From Oscillospiraceae bacterium (lineage in GTDB: Bacteria > Bacillota > Clostridia > Oscillospirales > Ruminococcaceae): DNA of 5,593 nucleotides. Both the position numbers and the translations under genes were made by a program. Positions within the stretch are counted from its first letter, which is position 1; each line of letters begins with the position of its first letter. Below the pieces are notes generated by a model. The model saw nothing but the letters and a program-made list of their open reading frames with translations, made no database searches and was not told the origin of the DNA. The stretch lies in NCBI GenBank assembly GCA_902798675.1, contig CADBXQ010000038.1:16186-21778 (forward strand). Reading direction: 5' to 3'. Shown here piece by piece: positions 1-4,827 of this stretch.

Positions 1-1
1 A

Positions 2-1207
2 CTTCAGTCCAGCCAAACAGAAAATGCTGAAAAAAAATATATGTCACCGCAAAAACACATGGTTCAGGTTATTGCGAAATTAAATTGTGACGGCTGTTTT
101 AAAAATTGCACACAAAGCCAAATTTCAGATATACTTGATATTTTTTCTAATTATTTTTCTTTTCCGTTTGTTGTCAAAGATGCAATTGACGTTATTAATA
201 ATTTGATTATCAATGGCTGCTTTGAAAATTGTTCTCAAGATAGCATTATAAAATTAAAAAATCTTTTGTTAAAATGTCCAGAATATCAAGATTATGAACA
301 AGATATTATAACTATTACTAAAAATTTGATTGTTAATGATTGTTTTAAAAATTGTTCGCAAGAAGTTGTTTCGGAAATTATAAACATATCTCTTGAATTT
401 TTAAATAGTCAAGATAATGCTGAATATTTTGCATATATCATGGAATCTTCGTTAAATCAAGGCTTTTTGAATAAATATCCCCAAGCGGACCTTTTAAAAA
501 TTGAAGACAACTTGGCGGATTGGTTGGAAAATGAGCGCATTCAAAAATATTGGACATCAATCATTTTAAATTTATTTAACCAAGGTTTTTTTGAAAAATG
601 CCAGAAAAATGATATTTCAAAAATAATTGATGGACTGGCCGAATGCTCAGCAAACGAAAAATTAAGGCAAAATTGCGCAGTTTTGATTTCAAACTTTGCT
701 GATTGTGGTTTTTTTAAAAATTGTGACAAAGATGATATTTTGCAAATAAAGTCCATATTAACTAATTGTGTAAATGATGAAAACAGCAAAAAATATGTTG
801 CAAATGTTGTTAAAATTCTATTGGATTGGGGTTTTTGTCAAAGCGAAAAAAGTGAAATAAGTCAAATGATTAATTTATTATATACATGTTCCAGCAATCA
901 AGACGCCGAGTCATATATTTTAGACTCTGTTAATATATTATTGAATAAAGAATGGTTTATCATATATTCTGACAATAAATTTTCAAATATGCAGGATGAA
1001 ATTTTTTTGGTTAGTGATTTGCTACAAAAATATTATTCTAAATATGAAAAAAAAGACTTCAGTCTAGCAAATAACACTTTATATGAGATGCCAATTGAAA
1101 CTTATGATGATCAAGATCCAGATGTTCTGTCCTATATTAAAAGGTTATCTGATGACCTAGACAGGCAAATTACTAATCTCCAACACAACATGTTTGATGA
1201 AAATTAG
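2..1207 (+). CDS. Alpha-helical 41-residue repeat protein, 5' end outside window
   Basis: I do not recognise this family. The first ATG is at 41, but the frame stays open without a stop back to base 2 (visible upstream residues LQSSQTENAEKKY), and no ribosome binding site precedes 41. The gene therefore starts outside the window. About 401 residues are visible, ending at TAG 1205-1207. Numbering from Met41 as residue 1, the core motif G-[C/F]-F-x-[N/K]-C recurs at residues 18, 59, 100 (D instead of G), 141, 182, 223 and 264, always 41 apart, with a degenerate eighth unit near 304. Each unit reads as two helices, suggesting an alpha-solenoid scaffold used for protein binding. At least 16 cysteines are present, many at repeat-equivalent positions. 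The last ~60 residues are non-repeating and acidic. The gene is rich in Asn, Ile and Lys and very AT-rich. No catalytic motif is visible, and the unseen N-terminus could hold a signal peptide or another domain. Confidence 0.85.
   Translation, partial: LQSSQTENAEKKYMSPQKHMVQVIAKLNCDGCFKNCTQSQISDILDIFSNYFSFPFVVKDAIDVINNLIINGCFENCSQDSIIKLKNLLLKCPEYQDYEQDIITITKNLIVNDCFKNCSQEVVSEIINISLEFLNSQDNAEYFAYIMESSLNQGFLNKYPQADLLKIEDNLADWLENERIQKYWTSIILNLFNQGFFEKCQKNDISKIIDGLAECSANEKLRQNCAVLISNFADCGFFKNCDKDDILQIKSILTNCVNDENSKKYVANVVKILLDWGFCQSEKSEISQMINLLYTCSSNQDAESYILDSVNILLNKEWFIIYSDNKFSNMQDEIFLVSDLLQKYYSKYEKKDFSLANNTLYEMPIETYDDQDPDVLSYIKRLSDDLDRQITNLQHNMFDEN
56..1039 (+). repeat. Eight 123-bp coding repeats (41-aa units)
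   Basis: The units are protein-level repeats with a 123-nt period and strongly diverged DNA. The period is exact for seven units, measured from the G-[C/F]-F codon triplet at 92, 215, 338, 461, 584, 707 and 830. In unit 7 one residue is lost after the core motif and one is regained before unit 8, so the register is nearly restored. An approximate consensus is Y-x3-I-I-x-N-L-x3-G-F-F-x-N-C, then x3-D-I-x2-I-x3-L-x2-C. The old divergence argues against recent slippage expansion and for selection on a solenoid fold. Confidence 0.8.
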
Positions 1208-1217
1208 CATAACACCT

Positions 1218-1257
1218 AAAAGCCTGCCACATTTTTTTGACAGGCTTTTTATTTTTT
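1218..1257 (+). terminator. Intrinsic terminator of the repeat-protein gene
   Basis: The arms AAAAGCCTG (1218-1226) and CAGGCTTTT (1241-1249) pair perfectly over 9 bp around a 14-nt loop. A T-rich run continues to 1257. It starts 11 nt after the stop codon. Read on the minus strand it has only a short TTTT tail, so it may also serve, more weakly, the convergent gene ending at 1268. Confidence 0.85.
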
Positions 1258-1267
1258 AGAAGAATTT

Positions 1268-1888
1268 TTATTGAGATTTTATACTTTTTGGATATGATGG
1301 CAGCTTGTGGTTCAATTTTAAATACGCATAGTAATATTCATTTAAATATATTTTTTCAAGCTTAGGGTCGCTTTTGTTAGCAAAAAACGGTTTTTCTCCT
1401 TTTTTCGCGTCAGAATACGCTATTAGTTTAATGTTGTTCACGCGGCCTTGATCATAGCATTTTTGCGCCTCATCCCAACTATAATTGCGTCCAGGGCCTG
1501 TTATGTCGTCGCTAACACCAAGTTTTTTAGCGGTGTTTTTATATTGTTGATTATAAATTTCCTGCAATCTGGGCCTTTCGCTGAAGTCGCGGGGAGGAGA
1601 AGAATTGAGCGCGTCAGATTCGCCTATGGCGCCTGCAAACGCGTCATAGTAGGCCTTAAAAAGCCCAGGACGGTTGAAAACTTCAAGAATGACGCCAAAC
1701 TGCCCAATATATTTTGCGTCTTTAGCGCCAACAGTTTGCCCATACACATCATCATAGGCAGCCTGAAGCTCAGGAACGCTGATTGTTTGGGGGGTTCTTC
1801 CGGCTTGCGCATCCAATTCGCCCTTTAACCTGGCGGAATTGAGCGTTTTTATTTCGTTAGCAGAATCGCCTTGCATATTAAAATTCAT
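1268..1888 (-). CDS. Y[D/N]-repeat protein, 206 aa, no signal peptide
   Basis: This is an unrecognised family. The start is ATG at 1888, placed 5 nt after the strong Shine-Dalgarno GAGGTGA. A longer frame from TTG 1945 is unlikely because that codon lies inside the promoter -10 box. From residue 45 the protein is a series of helical modules, each headed by Y-[D/N]-x-x-[Y/F/R]: Tyr45, 81, 112, 145 and 181, spaced 31-36 residues apart. The fourth module, YDQGRVNNIKLIAYSDAKKG, aligns with YDRGRIRGINILASEDREKK in the secreted protein encoded at 2368-2979, so the two are paralogues. Unlike that protein, this one begins MNFNMQGDSANEIK and has no hydrophobic leader, so it is either cytoplasmic or exported by a non-Sec route. 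GC is about 46%, far above the flanking gene on the left. It stops with TAA at 1268 and converges on the repeat-protein gene. It has its own promoter and is probably monocistronic. The function is unknown. Confidence 0.82.
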   Translation of the reverse strand: MNFNMQGDSANEIKTLNSARLKGELDAQAGRTPQTISVPELQAAYDDVYGQTVGAKDAKYIGQFGVILEVFNRPGLFKAYYDAFAGAIGESDALNSSPPRDFSERPRLQEIYNQQYKNTAKKLGVSDDITGPGRNYSWDEAQKCYDQGRVNNIKLIAYSDAKKGEKPFFANKSDPKLEKIYLNEYYYAYLKLNHKLPSYPKSIKSQ

Positions 1889-1893
1889 TTTAG

Positions 1894-1900
1894 TCACCTC
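1894..1900 (-). promoter_or_regulatory. Ribosome binding site that fixes the start at 1888
   Basis: GAGGTGA followed by CTAAA and ATG gives a 5-nt spacer from the motif. The alternative TTG start at 1945 has no such site. Confidence 0.85.
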
Positions 1901-1944
1901 ATTTTGAGTTTTTCGATTATTTGTAATTTTTAAATCATAAGACA

Positions 1945-1953
1945 ATTATATCA
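1945..1953 (-). promoter_or_regulatory. Extended -10 promoter for the 206-aa Y-repeat gene
   Basis: The minus strand reads TGATATAAT, a perfect TGnTATAAT extended -10. Transcription would begin near 1938, giving a leader of about 50 nt before the ATG at 1888. No good -35 hexamer is seen at 16-18 nt spacing. The TTAACA boxes at 1972-1988 occupy the region just upstream and suggest activator dependence. Confidence 0.75.
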
Positions 1954-1971
1954 TATTTAAACGTGAAAATA

Positions 1972-1988
1972 TGTTAACTTTTTGTTAA
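1972..1988 (-). promoter_or_regulatory. Tandem TTAACA boxes, 11-bp period (candidate operator)
   Basis: TTAACA occurs on the minus strand at 1988..1983 and again at 1977..1972, separated by AAAAG. The 11-bp period places both on the same DNA face. There are 21 nt between the proximal box and the TATAAT. The same arrangement precedes the protease gene at 4611. Tandem TTAACA-like hexamers with this period are the known binding mode of Bacillus PhoP (OmpR-family response regulator). Assignment to a PhoP-type regulator is inference. Confidence 0.5.
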
Positions 1989-1994
1989 TTTTTT

Positions 1995-2270
1995 ATTACA
2001 AGTTTAATTTATCAATTAGTTATGTAATTTAACAACATTTTTAATATATTTATTTTGGGTTTATATAAATAATATCACCTAATTTAAAGTATATATGCTA
2101 AAACACCACTGAAATTGAGATATTGTCGTTTATAAATAATTATTTTTAGAATAAATAAACCAAAAATCTAAAATATAGCGATGAACACATATTTATCACG
2201 CCTATATATTAATTATATCATATAAATGAATAAAATGCACTAAAATTTTAATTATTAAAATTATTTTATA
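1995..2270. other. AT-rich noncoding stretch
   Basis: I see no convincing coding sequence, RNA fold or insertion-sequence end here. It is made of short A/T runs with small palindromes (for example TTTTAAT-T-ATTAAAA near 2244-2258). The only distinct signal is a second TGATATAAT at 2212-2220, listed separately. Confidence 0.5.
2212..2220 (-). promoter_or_regulatory. Orphan extended -10 promoter-like site
   Basis: The minus strand reads TGATATAAT. The surrounding 12 bp (2211-2222) are identical to 1944-1955 in the promoter of the next gene downstream. No ribosome binding site plus start follows within 200 nt, and no TTAACA boxes precede it. It could give a long leader for the 206-aa gene or a small RNA, or be the promoter remnant of a lost gene. 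In DNA this AT-rich a chance match is possible. Confidence 0.3.
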
Positions 2271-2310
2271 ATAAAAAAATAAAACTCGCCATTTTCAAAA
2301 CAGCGAGCTT
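2271..2310 (-). terminator. Intrinsic terminator of the secreted Y-repeat gene
   Basis: On the minus strand, bases 2310 to 2282 fold into a 13-bp stem with a 3-nt loop. The core is CTCGC/GCGAG, with three G-U wobbles. A run of T residues follows (2279-2273 region). It lies about 58 nt after the stop codon at 2368. Confidence 0.85.
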
Positions 2311-2314
2311 ATGT

Positions 2315-2332
2315 TATATATATATATATATA
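2315..2332. repeat. (TA)9 dinucleotide tract
   Basis: There are nine uninterrupted TA units between the stop codon of the secreted Y-repeat gene and its terminator. The tract is in the 3' untranslated region, so length change would not alter a protein. It is self-complementary and could form a second hairpin in the mRNA. Confidence 0.85.
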
Positions 2333-2367
2333 TGAAAATTTGAAGGTTAAACCATTCATTTTCCACG

Positions 2368-2979
2368 TCAATAATATGGATTTATGAATTTTGAGTATAC
2401 TTTGTCATATAACGCTAATTCACTACAATCAGTTAACATATTGCGCCGATTCATTTTCTTTTCGCGATCTTCCGAAGCCAATATGTTGATGCCGCGAATT
2501 CGACCTCTGTCATAGTTTTGCAAGGCCTGCAAATCGCCTGCAAAAAGATCCCGTCGATTAGGGCGCCCCGCTGCTCCATCATCAACTCCGGCGTTATATG
2601 CATATATAATTTTTCCCTTTGCAAACCCTTCGTTATACCAATCAGAATGCTGTTTATTTTCAAATTTTGCCTGCGGCCTGGCTTCAACAGCATCATCAAA
2701 ACCCTGCCTATTTAATCTCTCTTTTTTGGCTCTTTGGTATGCAGCATCATAGTATTTTTTTGACGCGGGATGGAGATTTGTCCTTGGCGCAATGTTGCTA
2801 TTAGCATCACTTGTTGCCAGTTTAGCTGCGTCATATTCATTCATAAAAGGCATGACATCGTCGTTTTGCTCTGATTTTTGAGAATTTCCTGATTTTGGAG
2901 GAATCGCTCCAACAGAAACAGGCAGCGCTGAAATGAAAGTTGAAATCATTAGAATTGACAGAATTTTTTTGATTTTCAT
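2368..2979 (-). CDS. Secreted Y[D/N]-repeat protein with Sec signal peptide, 203 aa
   Basis: This is an unrecognised family, paralogous to the protein at 1268-1888. The start ATG 2979 follows AAGGGGG with a 9-nt spacer. Residues 1-25 form a classical signal peptide: charged KIKK, then a hydrophobic core ILSILMISTFISALPVSV, with likely cleavage after VGA (Ala25). No sorting motif, lipobox or other membrane segment is seen, so release or wall association by other means is expected. The mature part has modules headed by Tyr49, 77, 115, 156 and 191. Two carry a matching GxDDxxxxRP motif exactly 38 residues apart: GFDDAVEARP (93-102) and GVDDGAAGRP (131-140). The C-terminal segment ELALYDKVY is echoed by the decayed copy upstream (ELPLYDKTY). 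GC is about 42%. No clear promoter was found: an exact TATAAT lies at 3087-3092, but without extended -10 or -35 support. Read-through from the protease gene is possible because no terminator is visible between them. The role is unknown; an extracellular adhesin or effector is a guess. Confidence 0.85.
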   Translation of the reverse strand: MKIKKILSILMISTFISALPVSVGAIPPKSGNSQKSEQNDDVMPFMNEYDAAKLATSDANSNIAPRTNLHPASKKYYDAAYQRAKKERLNRQGFDDAVEARPQAKFENKQHSDWYNEGFAKGKIIYAYNAGVDDGAAGRPNRRDLFAGDLQALQNYDRGRIRGINILASEDREKKMNRRNMLTDCSELALYDKVYSKFINPYY

Positions 2980-2988
2980 TGTAAATAT

Positions 2989-2995
2989 CCCCCTT
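2989..2995 (-). promoter_or_regulatory. Ribosome binding site of the secreted Y-repeat gene
   Basis: AAGGGGG on the minus strand with 9 nt to ATG 2979. The following ATATTTAC (2988-2981) is also found in the decayed copy at 3346-3339. Confidence 0.7.
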
Positions 2996-3040
2996 AATAA
3001 ATTTTAATTCAAAGCAATTTATAATATATAAATGTGTTTT

Positions 3041-3392
3041 TTTAGTCTAAAATCAAATTTTTATGTGTTGAGCTATTTTTTATCACATTATACGTTTTGT
3101 CATATAACGGTAATTCATTATCACAAATCAAAACTTGGCGCTTGGTTGTTTTTAATTTGGCCCCTAAAGCGAGCATAAAAATCACAACTTGACGCCTCGT
3201 TTTGATTATTTGAAAAAAGCAACATTTGATTTGGCGTTAAAATTCAATATATTGCTAATTTCTAAACGGTTGGAATGGTTTCAGGTAAAACAGGTTTTGC
3301 CGAGATTGACGTCGCAATCATTTCAGCAATATTTTTTAGTAAATATACAATCTAAAATCTTGACTGAGCCACTTAACGTGATTTAGACTAAA
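3041..3392. repeat. Near-palindromic 11-mers flanking the decayed gene copy
   Basis: TTTAGTCTAAA at 3041-3051 and its reverse complement TTTAGACTAAA at 3382-3392 bracket the pseudogene as inverted repeats; the match extends weakly outward and inward. Each copy is itself a palindrome apart from the central base. The right copy overlaps the stop codon of the protease gene. They could be ends of a small non-autonomous element, but I see no target-site duplication. Confidence 0.3.
3062..3346 (-). pseudogene. Decayed paralogue of the secreted Y-repeat gene
   Basis: Two separated pieces, in the same order and on the same strand, match the gene at 2368-2979. Near the 5' end, the translation from 3321 reads MIATSISAKPVLPETIP against MISTFISALPVSVGAIP in the signal peptide, 10 of 17 identical, with many third-position differences. 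Upstream of it the ATATTTAC that precedes the intact start codon is kept at 3346-3339, but the ATG and following codons are missing. Near the 3' end, KRQVLICDNELPLYDKTY aligns without gaps with RRNMLTDCSELALYDKVY; bases 3096-3120 match 2401-2425 at 23 of 25 positions. Stops separate the two pieces and about half of the middle is gone, so no functional product is expected. An internal ~22-bp imperfect repeat (3126-3147 and 3180-3201, 54 bp apart) gives RRQVVI/KRQVLI, a sign of further rearrangement. Confidence 0.7.
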
Positions 3393-4611
3393 ATGTACAT
3401 ATTTTGTCCAAAACATCCTTTTTTGCTTCTTTTGTTAGAGGCATTCCCCAATCTTCGCTAAAGCAAATACTATCAGATATACTGTTTTTTGAAGAAAACA
3501 ACAATTGCCAAATTACCCTGTTATCATACACATTTGCTGCAGAATTTATCACTGAGTCTGCGGGTTTCCACTCAACCTTTCCCGTCGCCGAATCAACAAC
3601 CAGTAATGTGTCCTCAATTTCATTATACGCAGTAAAGGTCAGCCAATGTTCTATATTTAAATTTAATATTGGAGCAGGACATTTAGATTTTTTAAAATAT
3701 TCCACAATAAATTCTTTTATATTATCAGTTTGCTCTTTTTTTTCTGCGAGAACGTTGCTGGGATTTTTGACTGGGTTTTGAAATGACAAACTATAGGTTG
3801 AAATTCTAAATTTTGACAAATATTCAATGATATATTCGACATCTCCAACCAGCTGTCTTTTCCCGCATTTTTGGAAATATAAATTGACAACATTCTGAAA
3901 TCCTTTAATTGGCGCTTTATTTTCGATAATGCAATTAAAATAATTGAGAACATTTGTTGCGCCAAACAACCAACAAGCATTTGCCGATCTTTTCCCGTCC
4001 AGCATATTATCTTCAAACTGATTGCCAGACATATATTTATTCCAGTCGCTGAGATTTTTTGAATAATTTTTAATTTTATTTTCAATTTTTAATTTATCTG
4101 ATTTTAATTTGTCAATTTGAATTTGAAGATTTTTGATTATATCATTGTTTTTTTTGATGCAATCATCATATTTAGATTGTTCTTCAAGCAAATTTTTTAA
4201 CTTTGTTTCATAACTGTTGGTTTGATTTTGGCCTAAGCGTAGCTTTTCAAGTTTAGAGTTTAACTCATTAATCTGCCCCAGCATAGCGTTATATTGTGAC
4301 TCTATAGTGTCTTTTTTTAGTTTTAGCTCATTTGACTCTGCGCCCTCAAGAGAAATGATGTCGGCTGTTGTTTTGTCCAAATCGTCCCTTAAAGAATTGA
4401 TCTGTTGAGTCTTTTTAAGTAAATTTTCTTCACATTCCGCTAATTCAGTCAAATTATTACTGTTTTGTGGATCATTTTCATTTTGTAAAATAGCGCTTAT
4501 TTCCTGTTCATTTTTTTTAAGCATTAAATTTGTGTTACTAACTTCTTTTTGTGCAACATCAATTTTATTTTGAATATCAGCGATTTGTTTGTCAATTTTA
4601 AATTTAAACAA
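3388..4611 (-). CDS. Coiled-coil protein with C-terminal papain-like cysteine peptidase domain
   Basis: I prefer the TTG start at 4611 (407 aa). An upstream in-frame ATG at 4629 would add six residues, but it overlaps the GGGGGAG ribosome binding site and has none of its own. Residues about 1-185 are a long, Lys/Glu/Gln/Asn-rich coiled coil with heptad spacing. The C-terminal ~215 residues look like a clan CA (papain-fold) cysteine peptidase. The nucleophile motif is SANACWLFGATNVLNYF (Cys213, Trp214), comparable to papain's CWAF. The His motif is NIEHWLTFTAY (His322), followed by a beta strand and LLVVDSATG with Asp340 as third member. A possible oxyanion Gln (Gln198) is 15 residues before the Cys, farther than in papain. 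No signal peptide or membrane segment is seen. The layout resembles protease effectors or toxins delivered by a specialised route, but the substrate is unknown. The gene is about 28% GC over the part counted and has its own promoter. No terminator is visible after the stop at 3388, so transcripts may enter the pseudogene and the secreted gene. Confidence 0.75.
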   Translation of the reverse strand: MFKFKIDKQIADIQNKIDVAQKEVSNTNLMLKKNEQEISAILQNENDPQNSNNLTELAECEENLLKKTQQINSLRDDLDKTTADIISLEGAESNELKLKKDTIESQYNAMLGQINELNSKLEKLRLGQNQTNSYETKLKNLLEEQSKYDDCIKKNNDIIKNLQIQIDKLKSDKLKIENKIKNYSKNLSDWNKYMSGNQFEDNMLDGKRSANACWLFGATNVLNYFNCIIENKAPIKGFQNVVNLYFQKCGKRQLVGDVEYIIEYLSKFRISTYSLSFQNPVKNPSNVLAEKKEQTDNIKEFIVEYFKKSKCPAPILNLNIEHWLTFTAYNEIEDTLLVVDSATGKVEWKPADSVINSAANVYDNRVIWQLLFSSKNSISDSICFSEDWGMPLTKEAKKDVLDKICTF

Positions 4612-4620
4612 TAGCTTACG

Positions 4621-4627
4621 CTCCCCC
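4621..4627 (-). promoter_or_regulatory. Ribosome binding site pointing to TTG start 4611
   Basis: GGGGGAG on the minus strand, then CGTAAGCTA and TTG, a 9-nt spacer. Its first G is the G of the ATG at 4629, so that ATG cannot be served by it, and upstream of 4629 there are only A/T bases. Confidence 0.65.
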
Positions 4628-4643
4628 ATATAATAAAAATATT

Positions 4644-4664
4644 TTGTTGTTTTTCCAACAACAA
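4644..4664 (-). promoter_or_regulatory. 5' leader hairpin of the protease mRNA
   Basis: TTGTTGTT-GGAAA-AACAACAA forms a perfect 8-bp stem with a 5-nt loop. With the -10 at 4674-4669, transcription should start near 4662, so the stem sits at the extreme 5' end of the mRNA, a position typical for stabilising hairpins. Confidence 0.45.
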
Positions 4665-4668
4665 TTTC

Positions 4669-4677
4669 ATTATACCA
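4669..4677 (-). promoter_or_regulatory. Extended -10 promoter for the protease gene
   Basis: The minus strand reads TGGTATAAT, again a perfect TGnTATAAT. It lies about 57 nt upstream of TTG 4611. The nearest -35-like hexamer, TTTACA at 4700-4695, is 20 nt upstream, too far for a normal spacer, and belongs to the box array. Confidence 0.75.
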
Positions 4678-4694
4678 CTTTTTTAAATAAAAAA

Positions 4695-4731
4695 TGTAAA
4701 CTTTTTGTAAACTTTTTGCAAATTTTGTAAA
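4695..4731 (-). promoter_or_regulatory. Array of four TTTACA-like boxes (candidate operator)
   Basis: On the minus strand, TTTACA lies at 4731-4726, TTTGCA at 4722-4717, TTTACA at 4711-4706 and TTTACA at 4700-4695. Intervals are 9, 11 and 11 bp. The proximal pair is an exact 11-bp tandem repeat (AAAAAGTTTAC twice). There are 20 nt between the last box and the TATAAT, against 21 in the promoter of the 206-aa Y-repeat gene. A response regulator of the OmpR/PhoP type is the best-known kind of protein that binds such arrays; this is inference. Confidence 0.5.
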
Positions 4732-4768
4732 AAAATTTAAGATTATCTGCGAGAAATTTTAGATTAAA

Positions 4769-4810
4769 CAAAAAAATCAAAAAGCCCAAACAATATAGTT
4801 TAGACTTTTT
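4769..4810 (-). terminator. Intrinsic terminator after the G5-3D frame
   Basis: On the minus strand, AAAAAGTCTAAAC (4810-4798) pairs with GTTTGGGCTTTTT (4791-4779) over 13 bp, including two G-U wobbles, around a 6-nt loop. A T run follows at 4776-4770. It begins about 18 nt after the stop at 4828 and separates this gene from the protease promoter. Confidence 0.88.
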
Positions 4811-4827
4811 GGTTTTTATTAATCAAA

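Noticed and set aside
541..789. Minus-strand open frame antisense to the repeat-protein gene
   Set aside because: The plus frame has a regular 41-residue repeat structure through this region; the antisense frame has no features.
1448..1828. Plus-strand open frame of 126 codons
   Set aside because: It lies fully inside the minus-strand Y-repeat gene, which has the promoter, ribosome binding site and paralogue; the plus frame has no supported start.
3087..3092. Exact TATAAT upstream of the secreted gene as its promoter
   Set aside because: It has no TG extension, no -35 at a usable distance and no box array, and it falls in the remnant coding sequence; left unassigned.
3126..3240. Spaced short repeats resembling a small CRISPR array
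   Set aside because: There are only two good copies, 54 bp apart (a multiple of three) and with several mismatches, inside the pseudogene; they fit a duplicated coding segment.
3189..3386. Plus-strand open frame of 65 codons between two genes
   Set aside because: It begins at TTG without a ribosome binding site and is antisense to the decayed secreted-gene copy, which explains the sequence better.
3404..3781. Plus-strand open frame of 125 codons
   Set aside because: It is antisense to the peptidase domain, which carries recognisable Cys, His and Asp motifs; no ribosome binding site was seen.
3717..4085. Second minus-strand frame of 122 codons within the protease gene
   Set aside because: It is an out-of-frame shadow; the motif-bearing frame covers it completely.
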